Below the pieces are notes generated by a model that was not told the origin of the DNA, made no database searches, and saw only the letters and a list, made by a program, of their open reading frames with translations. The position numbers and the translations under genes are program-made. Positions 17,960 to 26,331 of a stretch of DNA of 64,000 nt are shown piece by piece. Location of the stretch: assembly GCA_017614505.1 (NCBI GenBank), contig JAGABT010000007.1, positions 1-64,000 on the forward strand. The letters are read 5' to 3'. Numbering within the stretch: position 1 is the first letter of the stretch; the number at the start of each line of letters is the position of its first letter. The stretch is from Selenomonadaceae bacterium (GTDB lineage Bacteria > Bacillota > Negativicutes > Selenomonadales > Selenomonadaceae).

Positions 17960-18745
17960 TCACCTCCGGCTGACGTAGGAAAAATAAGTCTGGCGCATTT
18001 CGGCTAAAGTTTTGGGCGCGCGCCACAGTTCGCCTATGGAATTTTCGCGCATGGCGGCGGCGAGGTGGTCGAATAAATCTGGGAAACTTTTGCCGAGGTC
18101 GACGATAAGATTTTTGATATTCTGGCGGTTGGTTTTGCCGTCGAGCGGGCAGGGCGACTTGACGATATTAAAATTTTTAGCGGCGAAGCTGGTGATTTGG
18201 TATTCGCGCAGGTAAACGAGCGGGCGAATCACAGTCAGATTGGAGCGGCTGAGATAAGTCGTCGGCGTGAAGGTGGTAAGCTGTCCGCTGGAAAGCAGGC
18301 TCATAAAAAAAGTTTCAACTGCGTCATCGAGGTGGTGCGCGTAGGCGACTTTGTTAGCGCTGGTTTGATTTGCGATACGGTTAATGGCGGCGCGGCGGAA
18401 ATATGCGCAGGTGAAGCAGGGGCTTTTATCTGGGCGGGAATTTATGGCGCTGGCGATGTCGACTTCATGAATCTGGTACGGAATTTCGAGTTCGGCGCAG
18501 AAATTTTTAAGTGCGGCGGCATTGGCGGAAAAATTTTCGTCGAACAGCGGATTGATTGTGACGGCGCTCAGCGTAAATTTTTTCTGAATGCGGAGCCTGA
18601 GCGTGGCGAGGGCGTAAGCCAGAAGCTGGCTGTCCTTGCCGCCGGAAAGTCCGATTAGAATTTTATCGCCGTCCTGAATCATGTCAAATTCGACGACGGC
18701 GCGCATGAGCTTGCTGAAAATCGGCTTGGGCAGAATAAGTTGCAA
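17960..18745 (-). CDS. TtcA-family tRNA 2-thiolation protein
   Basis: 261 residues from a TTG start. The PP-loop SGGKDS at 34-39 binds ATP to adenylate the target base. Cysteines at 110 and 113 (CFTC) plus one in SPCPLDG near residue 202 match the three ligands of the TtcA [4Fe-4S] cluster. The family makes 2-thiocytidine at position 32 of tRNA; close relatives act on U54. The longer frame back to 18979 is discarded because it crosses a repeat element and lacks a ribosome site, whereas AAGGAAGTG precedes TTG 18745. Confidence 0.8.
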   Translation of the reverse strand: MQLILPKPIFSKLMRAVVEFDMIQDGDKILIGLSGGKDSQLLAYALATLRLRIQKKFTLSAVTINPLFDENFSANAAALKNFCAELEIPYQIHEVDIASAINSRPDKSPCFTCAYFRRAAINRIANQTSANKVAYAHHLDDAVETFFMSLLSSGQLTTFTPTTYLSRSNLTVIRPLVYLREYQITSFAAKNFNIVKSPCPLDGKTNRQNIKNLIVDLGKSFPDLFDHLAAAMRENSIGELWRAPKTLAEMRQTYFSYVSRR

Positions 18746-18781
18746 ATGAATCACTTCCTTGAAATTGTAATAACACCAGCA

Positions 18782-18878
18782 GCGCCCCATGGATGGGGCG
18801 CCGTCCGCGCCATTCGCTGGATGCGAATGCAGCGGACCGTCTTTCTTTGCCAGCGTTTCTTTCTCGCAGAAAGAAATG
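18782..18878 (-). repeat. Three-hairpin intergenic repeat, copy 2
   Basis: In minus orientation: an A hairpin (TTTCTTTCTGCGAGAAAGAAA followed by GCAAAGAAAG), a B hairpin (GTCCGC...ATTCGC-ATCCA-GCGAAT...GCGGAC) and a C hairpin with stem GCGCCCCA/TGGGGCGC. The stems differ from the other copies but remain paired. It lies in the leader of the TtcA-like gene, between two divergent genes. Confidence 0.65.
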
Positions 18879-18915
18879 CTGAAATAAGAAATGCTGAAAC
18901 AAGAAATGCTGAAAC
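18871..18915. repeat. Three tandem 15-bp repeats
   Basis: The unit AAGAAATGCTGAAAC occurs three times head to tail (the first ends in T). The unit contains the AAGAAATG edge of repeat copy 2, as if that edge had been amplified. It lies just before the promoter of the CorC/HlyC-type gene. Confidence 0.85.
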
Positions 18916-18924
18916 AAAAAATAT

Positions 18925-18932
18925 GGTATAAT
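18925..18932 (+). promoter_or_regulatory. Extended -10 promoter for the CorC/HlyC-type gene
   Basis: TGG-TATAAT lies 32 bases before the TTG start; no good -35 box is visible, as expected for an extended -10 promoter. The tandem 15-bp repeats occupy the -35 region. Confidence 0.5.
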
Positions 18933-18963
18933 AGCGTCAAAAAAATCTGGGAGGGCAAAATCG

Positions 18964-20268
18964 TTGGACATCGTGCCAATATTACTTCAGGTATTTCTGG
19001 TATTATTTTTAATAGGAATGAACGGATTTTTCGTAGCGGCGGAATTTTGCTGCGTGAAAATGCGCCCGTCGCGTCTGGAAACGCTGATACAGGAAGGCAA
19101 CAAGCGCGCGGTTTACGCTAAAAAACTAACCGACGAACTGGACGAAGCTTTATCGGTGACGCAGCTTGGAATAACTCTGGCGTCGCTGGGACTGGGCTGG
19201 GTTGGCGAACCGTTTGTAGCGGAACTGATTCTGCCGGTAACGCAGTCATTCGGCTTAAGCGAAACGATAGGGCATACAATTTCCTTCGCGCTGGCGTTCA
19301 CGATAATCACGGCACTGCACATAATCCTCGGCGAGCTGACGCCAAAATCGCTGGCAATTTCTCAGACCGAAAATATTCTGCTGACAATCGCGCTGCCAAT
19401 GCTGATTTTCTGGAAAGTCATGTACCCATTCGTTATCGCGCTGAACGTGACGGCGCGATTTGTCTCAAAGCATTTGGGACTGGAAGCGACCGGCGAAGGC
19501 GAAGTTGCTCACAACCCCGAAGAAATTCGCCTGCTCATGGAAGAAAGTCACAAGCAGGGTCTGGTTGACGATACCGAGGTTGATTTTGTCGACAACGTGT
19601 TTGACTTTACCGAGCTGAGCGTCCGAGAAATTATGGTGCCGCGCACGGATATGGTCTGCCTGTACACGAACAAGACTTACGAAGAAAATCTGCAGATTAT
19701 GCTTGATGAACAGATGACGCGCTACCCAATCTGCAACGAGGATAAAGACCATATCATTGGATTTTTGCACGTCAAGGATTTAATCACGTGGCGGCTCAAG
19801 GGGAACAAGCAGTTCAAGCCGAATCTTACGAAACTCGCGCGGAAAGTTTTCGTCGTGCCGGAAAGTATGGACGTTAGCGTTTTGTTGAAGATGATGCAGA
19901 AAAACCGCTCGCAGCTGGCGATTGTCGTGGACGAGTACGGCGGCACTTCGGGTATGGTTACGATTGAAGATATTGTCGAGGAACTTGTCGGCGATATTCA
20001 GGACGAGTTCGACGAGGAACGCCCCGAAGCTGAAAAGCGCGCCGAGAAAGTTTACTCTATCGATGCGAAAATGACGCTCGAAGACCTTGAAGATGAATTT
20101 GATATTAAAATTGACGATGAGGACGTTGATACCGTCGGCGGCTGGCTCACGGACAGAATCGGCGGCGAACCGCGCGTCGGGCAGACCGCGTCTTACAACG
20201 GGAATACCTTCTACGTCGAGGAAGTTGACGGCGTTCGCATTACGCGCATTCTGCTGCGGCTTGCTTAG
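18964..20268 (+). CDS. CorC/HlyC-family membrane protein (DUF21-CBS pair-CorC)
   Basis: 434 residues. An N-terminal four-helix CNNM/DUF21 membrane domain (about 1-190) is followed by two CBS domains (about 205-330, REIMVPRTDMV and VVDEYGGTSGMVT) that bind nucleotides and by a C-terminal CorC domain (about 345-434, VDTVGGWL). Members are linked to Mg2+ or Co2+ export; the older name hemolysin is misleading. The start is TTG behind GGGAGGG. A copy of the three-hairpin repeat follows the stop. Confidence 0.9.
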   Translation: MDIVPILLQVFLVLFLIGMNGFFVAAEFCCVKMRPSRLETLIQEGNKRAVYAKKLTDELDEALSVTQLGITLASLGLGWVGEPFVAELILPVTQSFGLSETIGHTISFALAFTIITALHIILGELTPKSLAISQTENILLTIALPMLIFWKVMYPFVIALNVTARFVSKHLGLEATGEGEVAHNPEEIRLLMEESHKQGLVDDTEVDFVDNVFDFTELSVREIMVPRTDMVCLYTNKTYEENLQIMLDEQMTRYPICNEDKDHIIGFLHVKDLITWRLKGNKQFKPNLTKLARKVFVVPESMDVSVLLKMMQKNRSQLAIVVDEYGGTSGMVTIEDIVEELVGDIQDEFDEERPEAEKRAEKVYSIDAKMTLEDLEDEFDIKIDDEDVDTVGGWLTDRIGGEPRVGQTASYNGNTFYVEEVDGVRITRILLRLA

Positions 20269-20278
20269 TTTTTTATGT

Positions 20279-20380
20279 CACTTTCTTTCGGCGCGAAAGA
20301 AAGTAACCAAAGAAAGCATGCCCGCTTCGCTCGCATCCATGCGAGCTGGCGGGCGGGGGCGCCCGTCCGTGGGCGCCTCT
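20279..20380 (+). repeat. Three-hairpin intergenic repeat, copy 3
   Basis: A module CTTTCTTTC-GGCGC-GAAAGAAAG plus AACCAAAGAAAG; B module GCCCGC...GCTCGCA-TCCA-TGCGAGC...GCGGGC; C module GGCGCCC/GGGCGCC with loop GTCCGT. It sits between the CorC/HlyC-type gene and the PilN-like gene in their orientation. There is no T tract after module C, so termination here would be weak. Confidence 0.75.
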
Positions 20381-20417
20381 CCAATTACGTACTTTCAACT
20401 AAACATAAGGAGCACTT

Positions 20418-21434
20418 ATGAATTTTTTAAATTTTTTTCGCAACGACTTCAGCAAAATTATCGGTATCTATTTCGACGGCGATAAAATTTTCCTTGCATA
20501 TCTGGCGGACGAAATCGAGTTTTCCGAATTTAGTTTTAACGGCACCGGCGACACATACCAGCTGGCTGAAAAAGTCGCCGCCATTTGCGCTAAGAATGAC
20601 TGGAAAAATCCCAAAATCGCCCTTGCCCTGCGCGAAGGTACCGCCTCCACTTTCCAGACAGAATTTAAAAGCGTTCCCGCTAACGAAATCGAAGACGCCG
20701 TGAAAATTTGGGCAATAGCTCACGTCGGAAGGGAAGCCCGCTACAGTTCCATTAAGCTAGGCGACGAAATCTGGATGGAGGCTCTGCCGGAAACTATCGT
20801 CGAGGAATACGTTACCGCCTTTGAGAAAAATTCTCTGCAGCTTTGCGCGCTGACTGAAATTCCCGACAATCCCGAACGCCAGCTTACGCCCTTCAACCGC
20901 GCTGAATCTGCCGCTGAAATTGCCTTGAACGACGCGGCGCCAAATATCCTTGCCGGAAAAATCAGCCACTGGAACTTCAAACGAATCGCGCTGGCAGCAG
21001 CAGCGGTTTTTTTATTGGCAATTTCTTTAGCGTCGGCGAAACTCGCGCAGGAATATTACGCGGCGTCGAAAAATCTGGCGGCGGTGCAGGAAAATTTGGC
21101 GGAACTGGACGAACTGACGGCGTTCAAAGAAAATATCGACGCGGACGCAGCTGAAATGCGGCAGCTCAACGAACTCAGCGCCGCGCAAAATGTCACGGCG
21201 GAAAAGTTCAACGCGCTGGTTAGAATCGGCAGGCTCGCTGACGGTAAAGTCTGGCTGGATAAAATCAAAACGTCCGGCGGTACCCTTGAACTCGAAGGAG
21301 TTGCTGATACGCCGGACGCTGTGAAAAATTATTTGAGCCGCCTGAAATCCTTCGCGCAGAATGTCAAGCTTGAAAATTCCGCTGTGAATGACGGGCAGAT
21401 TGATTTTTTAATCCGAATTACCTTTCAGAATTAG
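20418..21434 (+). CDS. PilN/GspL-like pilus or secretion assembly protein
   Basis: 338 residues with a cytoplasmic N-terminal domain (about 1-185; IIGIYFDGDKIFLAYL recalls the start of PilM/GspL actin-like folds), one transmembrane helix (about 192-208, IALAAAAVFLLAISLAS), an alpha-helical coiled coil, and a small C-terminal domain (LVRIGRLADGKVWLDKIK) like PilN/GspL periplasmic domains. In type IV pili PilM and PilN are separate proteins; this single-chain plan is closer to GspL. Function is inferred from layout. The ribosome site is AAGGAG. Its 3' end overlaps the convergent gene by 17 bases. Confidence 0.55.
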   Translation: MNFLNFFRNDFSKIIGIYFDGDKIFLAYLADEIEFSEFSFNGTGDTYQLAEKVAAICAKNDWKNPKIALALREGTASTFQTEFKSVPANEIEDAVKIWAIAHVGREARYSSIKLGDEIWMEALPETIVEEYVTAFEKNSLQLCALTEIPDNPERQLTPFNRAESAAEIALNDAAPNILAGKISHWNFKRIALAAAAVFLLAISLASAKLAQEYYAASKNLAAVQENLAELDELTAFKENIDADAAEMRQLNELSAAQNVTAEKFNALVRIGRLADGKVWLDKIKTSGGTLELEGVADTPDAVKNYLSRLKSFAQNVKLENSAVNDGQIDFLIRITFQN

Positions 21435-22371
21435 CCATATCCTTGAAGAAATCCTCGAAGATATTGCCGTTGGTAGTGGCGCGGCGGGCGGCAGAAGGCG
21501 GCGTCAGATTATGAGTTTCGCCGTTGCCGGTGTACGTGTAGGAATAATGGAACTCGCTGTAGTAGCCGATAGTTTCCATGAGCATACGTTCTTCGTCGCT
21601 GATTTTGATAATGCCGGCGGCGGAATCATCAAGAACGTCCTGTGCGTAGGCGCGCATAACCGGCGTGAGGTCGACGACGACGCTGGCGGTGGTGTTGTTT
21701 TTCTTATTGACTGTCCAGGTGCAGGTGAAGTCGGTCTGATTGAGCGCGGCGTTCAGGTGCTTGTAGAATCTTTCCTGCGTGGCAACTTCGTCTGAGGAGA
21801 GCCCGCTGAGCGTGCGGTAGCGTTTCTGCGCGAGGTACTGACCGTCGAGCGTGATATTGTAAATTTTCACGGTATCGGTGTCGCGGAAAATTTCCACGTC
21901 TTTAATGGCGTTCATGTTATCGGTGAGCGTGTTGAGGTCGGCGGATTTGAGCGCGTTAGCGATACCGACAGGAATGCCAGGCATAGCGAATTTGCTCCAG
22001 CGTCCGTTACGCTGCACGTAAAGCATCATTTCTTCGCCGTTCTGTTCGACGTAAAACGGCATGTTGCTGTTGGAAGTTACGTTCGTCGCGGGGTTGGTGT
22101 ATTCCCAGTTGATATTGCCGCTCTGTCTCATCGAGGCATCGCGCAGAATTTGCCCGTAGGAATCAATGTCGACGTGGAAGGACGTGCCGAAAAAGACAAT
22201 GCTCTGGTGGAAAATGTTGTTGTTGTAGGGAATGGAAAGGTAGGTATTTCTGAAGTCCCAGCCGGCATTGGTGTTCGGGAATGCGAGCGCATCGCCGCCG
22301 CCGAAAAGCAGGGTTCCGCCTGCTACAGCTGCCACGAGAACTTTTTTAAGTTTTTTGCTGATAAAATTCAT
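21418..22371 (-). CDS. Secreted protein of unknown function
   Basis: 317 residues with a clear Sec signal peptide: basic start MNFISKKLKK, hydrophobic core VLVAAVAGGTLLFGG and likely cleavage after ALA near residue 30. The mature part is polar with beta-strand-rich stretches (FHVDIDSYGQIL, MPFYVEQNGEEMMLYVQRNG) and no domain I can name. It would lie in the periplasm or outside the cell. It may share a transcript with the FtsA-like gene upstream, 55 bases away on the same strand. Confidence 0.7.
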   Translation of the reverse strand: MNFISKKLKKVLVAAVAGGTLLFGGGDALAFPNTNAGWDFRNTYLSIPYNNNIFHQSIVFFGTSFHVDIDSYGQILRDASMRQSGNINWEYTNPATNVTSNSNMPFYVEQNGEEMMLYVQRNGRWSKFAMPGIPVGIANALKSADLNTLTDNMNAIKDVEIFRDTDTVKIYNITLDGQYLAQKRYRTLSGLSSDEVATQERFYKHLNAALNQTDFTCTWTVNKKNNTTASVVVDLTPVMRAYAQDVLDDSAAGIIKISDEERMLMETIGYYSEFHYSYTYTGNGETHNLTPPSAARRATTNGNIFEDFFKDMANSER

Positions 22372-22426
22372 TTCAGTACCCCCAAAAAATTTTTACATTG
22401 GATTATATCACAGGGCGTGGAAAAAA

Positions 22427-24820
22427 TCAATCGTTGCGAATAAAATCCTGAATGGTAAGCTTGCGTTTAGGAACCGGCGCATTGGCAACGCCGTCTTTGA
22501 GCGAAAGATTTGTATTGGAAAGGGCGGTGATGCCTCGGAATTTGGCGGGAATTTCGACGCTGTTATCCGAAGAAATAATCGTGCCGTCGGGCGACTTTAA
22601 AATGACTTCGAGGGTATCGCCGTTGGTCATTGGCGAAGCAAAATCGGCGGGCGTGCCGTTGACTTTAATTTCAAAGCCCATGCGGCTTTTAGGGTCGGGC
22701 GGCTTGAAGTCCACTGCCAGGAGCGCGTCGCTGACGGTGACAGATTTTCGCGCGGTTTTGTCGTAGGTGATAACTGCGTCATCGTTCACAAAAGTGTTGA
22801 GCGTGGCGGGGCGCTCGTTTATGGTCAGTTCAATGTTGGTCGTCGCGGGAATTTCAAATTCGCTGCCACCGTAGAAAATTTTGACTGCGGAACCGAGACC
22901 GACGATATTTTTCAGAATGTCGGAGATTTTTGGCGTGTCGTTGGCGTAGTACTCAATCTGGTCGCCGTCGCGAATCTGCTGGGAAATGTTGACTTCGGAA
23001 TCGTTGACGAGAATTTTTGGCGTGCAGGTGTAGCGCGAATCGCGTCCGTTGAGGCTGTAGCGGATTTTCCTGCCGCTGGGAGAAAGACCGGCGCGGCGCA
23101 GAATATCGCCGAGCGTTTTAATTTCGGTAACTTTAATATCGTCGCCGTCCTGCAGAAGTCTTTCGGGCGGACTAATTTCGCCGTTGACGGTAATTTCCGC
23201 GCTGACGGTTTGCGGTTTGCCGTTCAGAAAAATATTCATGCGCGGAAGATTCTTCACGGCGTCTTCAATTTTGACAGCCGGAGCTTCGCCGTCGGTTCCC
23301 TGCTCAATTTTAATGTGGCAGCCGTTTTTAATCGGCGTTTCGAGCGTGGCGGGCTTGCCGTTAGCCGTCAGCTTAGCGATAGTTCCCATGCTGCCCGGGA
23401 AAAATTTCCTTTCGCCGTCGATAGTAATCATGAGACCGAGCCCGGGCTTGCCGTTGAACTTTCGCAGCTGAACACCGGCGTTCAAAAGCGCATCGCCGAC
23501 GTTGAGTTCCTGAAAATGGAACAGCGCGTATTCCACGTCGTTGATGTAGACGTTGAGGAAATGGAGCGTGTTAATCGTGGCGATTTTGAGAATACCGAGC
23601 GGCGTAACGGCGTCTGGCGCGCAGAGTTCGCGCGGCAGATTGGTAATGCCTTCGACGTTGTAGGGGCGGCGAATACCGACGCGGCTTTCCTGCATACCGA
23701 TGGCAGCGGCGATATTTTTCTGCAGGTTTGGCGTAAGGGAGCCGCCGCCGACGAGCATGACAGCCTGAGGAATGTCTCCGCCGTTGAGTTCGAGGATAGT
23801 GCGGGAAATTTCGTTCGCGAGGTTGGCGGTGGTTTCTGCGAAAGCGCTGATAATTTCTTCCGCCGACAAATCGTGTTCGCTGCCGAGAATGTCAGTGAAC
23901 TGCGCATTTTCGCCGCGCGTCGCCTTGAGCTTAATTTCTTCCGCGACGTTGAAGTCGAGCAGGAATTTCTGCGAAAGGGTTTCAGTAATTTCGTCGCCGG
24001 CGATTGGCACCATTCCATAAGCGATAACCGAGCCGTTTTTAGTTATCGCAATATCCGAAGTACCGGCGCCGATGTCAACCAGAACTAAATTCAGATGGCG
24101 CATTGTCAGCGGAATCAGCACGTTGATAGCGGCGATAGGTTCCAGAGTCAGCGCGTGCATTTCAAGATTGGCGTAGCTCAGCGCGATTTGCATTGAGTCG
24201 ATAACCTGACGCGGCAGGAAAGTTGCAATGACTTTAGCTTTGGCGATTTTGCCGCGCTGCCCGATAAGACTTTTGAGGCGAATGCCGTCGAGTTCGTAGC
24301 TTATGACGCTGAAGCCGACGCAGTAGTAATTGGCTTGTTCGGGAACGGTTTTGGAGCGGGCAATTTGAGCCTGCGCGAGCTGGACGCCGGTGAAGTCAAG
24401 ATTTTTCTGCTGGTCTTCGGTAATGGCGCCGCGAATTTCCATTTCGGCGGTTGCGGTCATTGTATAGAGGGCGCGACCGGCGGCGGCAACTGCGACGCTT
24501 TTGAGTTCGCCGACTTCTTCGGCAAGAGCATCGCGGACAATTTCGATAACGGCGGCAACCTGCGGCACGTCGTGAATTTGTCCGTCGAGCATGGCGCGGG
24601 TTTTATGTTCTTCGCGGCTGGTAGCGATAACCGCCAGAGTGCCGTCGGGTTCCTTCTCGGCGACGATACCGATGACGCTGCGGGTGCCGATGTCAAGCGC
24701 AAAAATTTTTTCCCGCCCGTCGTTTTTGTAGTTGGGCTTACCGGTGGCGGCAGGCACGGGACTATTTTTCTTAGCGGCGGTGCGTTTGGATTTATCGGCG
24801 ACGGCTTTTTTTGCAGCCAT
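22427..24820 (-). CDS. FtsA/PilM-like actin-fold protein with long C-terminal extension
   Basis: About 797 residues, twice the usual FtsA length. After a Lys-rich N-terminus, the actin-type ATPase core (about 35-410) shows phosphate-1 FALDIGTRSVIGIV, phosphate-2 LVDIGAGTSDIAI and an adenosine motif VMLVGGGSLTP. An SHS2-like insertion, as in FtsA, is suggested by EMEIRGAITEDQQK. The C-terminal 390 residues form repeated small beta modules (FLNGKPQTVSAEITVNG, LTINERPATLN). Bona fide FtsA ends in an amphipathic helix, not seen here, so this is more likely a paralogue for pilus or surface-structure assembly. Start at 24820 is set by GAGGTGG. Confidence 0.7.
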   Translation of the reverse strand: MAAKKAVADKSKRTAAKKNSPVPAATGKPNYKNDGREKIFALDIGTRSVIGIVAEKEPDGTLAVIATSREEHKTRAMLDGQIHDVPQVAAVIEIVRDALAEEVGELKSVAVAAAGRALYTMTATAEMEIRGAITEDQQKNLDFTGVQLAQAQIARSKTVPEQANYYCVGFSVISYELDGIRLKSLIGQRGKIAKAKVIATFLPRQVIDSMQIALSYANLEMHALTLEPIAAINVLIPLTMRHLNLVLVDIGAGTSDIAITKNGSVIAYGMVPIAGDEITETLSQKFLLDFNVAEEIKLKATRGENAQFTDILGSEHDLSAEEIISAFAETTANLANEISRTILELNGGDIPQAVMLVGGGSLTPNLQKNIAAAIGMQESRVGIRRPYNVEGITNLPRELCAPDAVTPLGILKIATINTLHFLNVYINDVEYALFHFQELNVGDALLNAGVQLRKFNGKPGLGLMITIDGERKFFPGSMGTIAKLTANGKPATLETPIKNGCHIKIEQGTDGEAPAVKIEDAVKNLPRMNIFLNGKPQTVSAEITVNGEISPPERLLQDGDDIKVTEIKTLGDILRRAGLSPSGRKIRYSLNGRDSRYTCTPKILVNDSEVNISQQIRDGDQIEYYANDTPKISDILKNIVGLGSAVKIFYGGSEFEIPATTNIELTINERPATLNTFVNDDAVITYDKTARKSVTVSDALLAVDFKPPDPKSRMGFEIKVNGTPADFASPMTNGDTLEVILKSPDGTIISSDNSVEIPAKFRGITALSNTNLSLKDGVANAPVPKRKLTIQDFIRND

Positions 24821-24919
24821 ATAATTTCCACCTCGCATTTAAAGGTTATTCGTTTTATTTCGCGAATTATTCAAAATAACCTTTAAGCTTCCGGCGAATT
24901 TGACAAAGGCGGTGCATAT

Positions 24920-26158
24920 ATGAAAGGCAGCAGGGAAGTTATCACCGGCGGGGATTTCAAGCGCATGGTTTCTGGCGCGTACAGCGAATTTCTGCTGGAG
25001 TACGAGAAAATAAATTCACAGAGCGGCGCAGGGACGTTGCCAGGCACGCACATTTTGCGGACGATGGGCGCCGCTGTTATGCCGCTGGCTGACGCTAAAG
25101 ATACCGGCATTGGCGGTTTGAGTCGGCGCGTGGCTACTGGCGCGGTTTTTGGCGCGCGCGGAAGTGCCGGTGTTGTTCTTTCGCAGATGTTTCGCGGAAT
25201 TGCAGTTGGTTTGGGCGGCAAGTACGAGGCGACCGGCTCAGAATTTGGCAAGGCGTTTCAGTACGGGATTTTGTACGCTCAGCGCTCCATTCCTGACGAG
25301 CCGGAAAATCCGTTTATCGTAGTTGCGAAGGCAGTAGCGAAGGGCGCCTATCGCGCAGTGCGTGACGGTATGCCTATCGCGGAAATTCTGGCTAAGGCGA
25401 CAGAGTCCGGCGAAAAAATTGTCGCTGAATCTGGGCAGAATAACGCCGGCGCCAGTATCATGATTAGTTTCCTGAAGGGCTGCCAGCACGGTCTTGACGG
25501 GAATTTTGTTTCACCAGCGGTAAGTCTGTCGCTGGGGCTCGGTATCCATAAAAATATGCCCGACCCGCGCAATGACGAAGTTCGTCCCTACTGCGTGCGG
25601 CTGCGTCTTAAGAGTACTGCTGCGGATATTTCCGAACTCGAACGCCAGATGCAGGATTTCAGCAGTTTCGCTATCGTCGAACGAATGAGCGGCGGCGTCG
25701 ACGTTCACATTCACACTGACCGCGTTGGCAAGGCGATTGACCAGGCGCTCGGCTGGGGCGCCATTCGCGAAGTTAAAATTACGAACATGAGCGAAAGTCA
25801 CGTTCTGCCGCCCGCTAACGATGCACTTTTGAAAGTCGCCGCGCTTGCTGTTGCGAAAGATGTTGCTGAGGCTGAGAAGTTGCAGGAAGCCGGCGCAGCT
25901 ATTTTAGTTTCCGGCAGTGAAGAATCCTGCCCGTCAGTCGCTGAAATTGTCGGCGCGGCACACTCGGATTTGGCGGCGAGCTACGTTTTGGTTTCGTCCA
26001 GCGCGGATTATCGCTTAGTTTTCCGGCAGGCGAAAAAACTTCTCGGCGCCCGCGTTGAACTCGTGCTTACCAATTCTTTTGACGAGGCGCTTGCTGCATT
26101 AAAAAAATTCTCCGCCGACCTTTCCGCCGTGGAAAATGCGGCGCTTATGAGTGTTTAG
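24920..26158 (+). CDS. FakA-like DAK2-domain protein lacking the catalytic Asp motif
   Basis: 412 residues, shorter than the roughly 550 of FakA, the fatty-acid kinase that works with FakB (DegV) carriers. The N-terminus ITGGDFKRMVSGAY and the later GARGSAGVVLSQMFRG align with the DAK2 ATP-binding domain. The loop that in FakA reads DGDTGTN and holds Mg-ATP is replaced by TLPGTHI: the two aspartates are absent. The C-terminal part (VVDVHIHTDRVG-like HIHTD, then RLVFRQAKKLLGARV) follows the FakA plan. It is probably a non-kinase relative or regulator; alternatively it uses other ligands. Confidence 0.7.
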   Translation: MKGSREVITGGDFKRMVSGAYSEFLLEYEKINSQSGAGTLPGTHILRTMGAAVMPLADAKDTGIGGLSRRVATGAVFGARGSAGVVLSQMFRGIAVGLGGKYEATGSEFGKAFQYGILYAQRSIPDEPENPFIVVAKAVAKGAYRAVRDGMPIAEILAKATESGEKIVAESGQNNAGASIMISFLKGCQHGLDGNFVSPAVSLSLGLGIHKNMPDPRNDEVRPYCVRLRLKSTAADISELERQMQDFSSFAIVERMSGGVDVHIHTDRVGKAIDQALGWGAIREVKITNMSESHVLPPANDALLKVAALAVAKDVAEAEKLQEAGAAILVSGSEESCPSVAEIVGAAHSDLAASYVLVSSSADYRLVFRQAKKLLGARVELVLTNSFDEALAALKKFSADLSAVENAALMSV

Positions 26159-26188
26159 TATCTACGTTCAGTATCTACGTTTGTCTTC

Positions 26189-26296
26189 TACTTTCTTTTG
26201 GCGCAAAAGAAAGTAGCAAAGAAAACATGCCCGCTTCGCTCGCATCCATGCGAGCTGGCGGGCGGGGCGCGCCGTCCATGGCGCGCTTCTTTTTCG
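26189..26296 (+). repeat. Three-hairpin intergenic repeat, copy 4
   Basis: A module CTTTCTTTT-GGCGC-AAAAGAAAG plus AGCAAAGAAAA; B module nearly identical to copy 3 (GCCCGC...GCTCGCA-TCCA-TGCGAGC...GCGGGC); C module GCGCGCC/GGCGCGC with a TCC-containing loop, followed by TTCTTTTT. It can act as a terminator for the FakA-like gene and precedes birA. Confidence 0.75.
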
Positions 26297-26331
26297 TGAT
26301 TTTGTGCAACACGTTTTAACGGGTGATTCGC

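Noticed and set aside
18746..18979. N-terminal 78-codon extension of the TtcA-like gene
   Set aside because: It translates the structured repeat and the tandem 15-mers and is not protein-like; the TTG with AAGGAAGTG fits the family.
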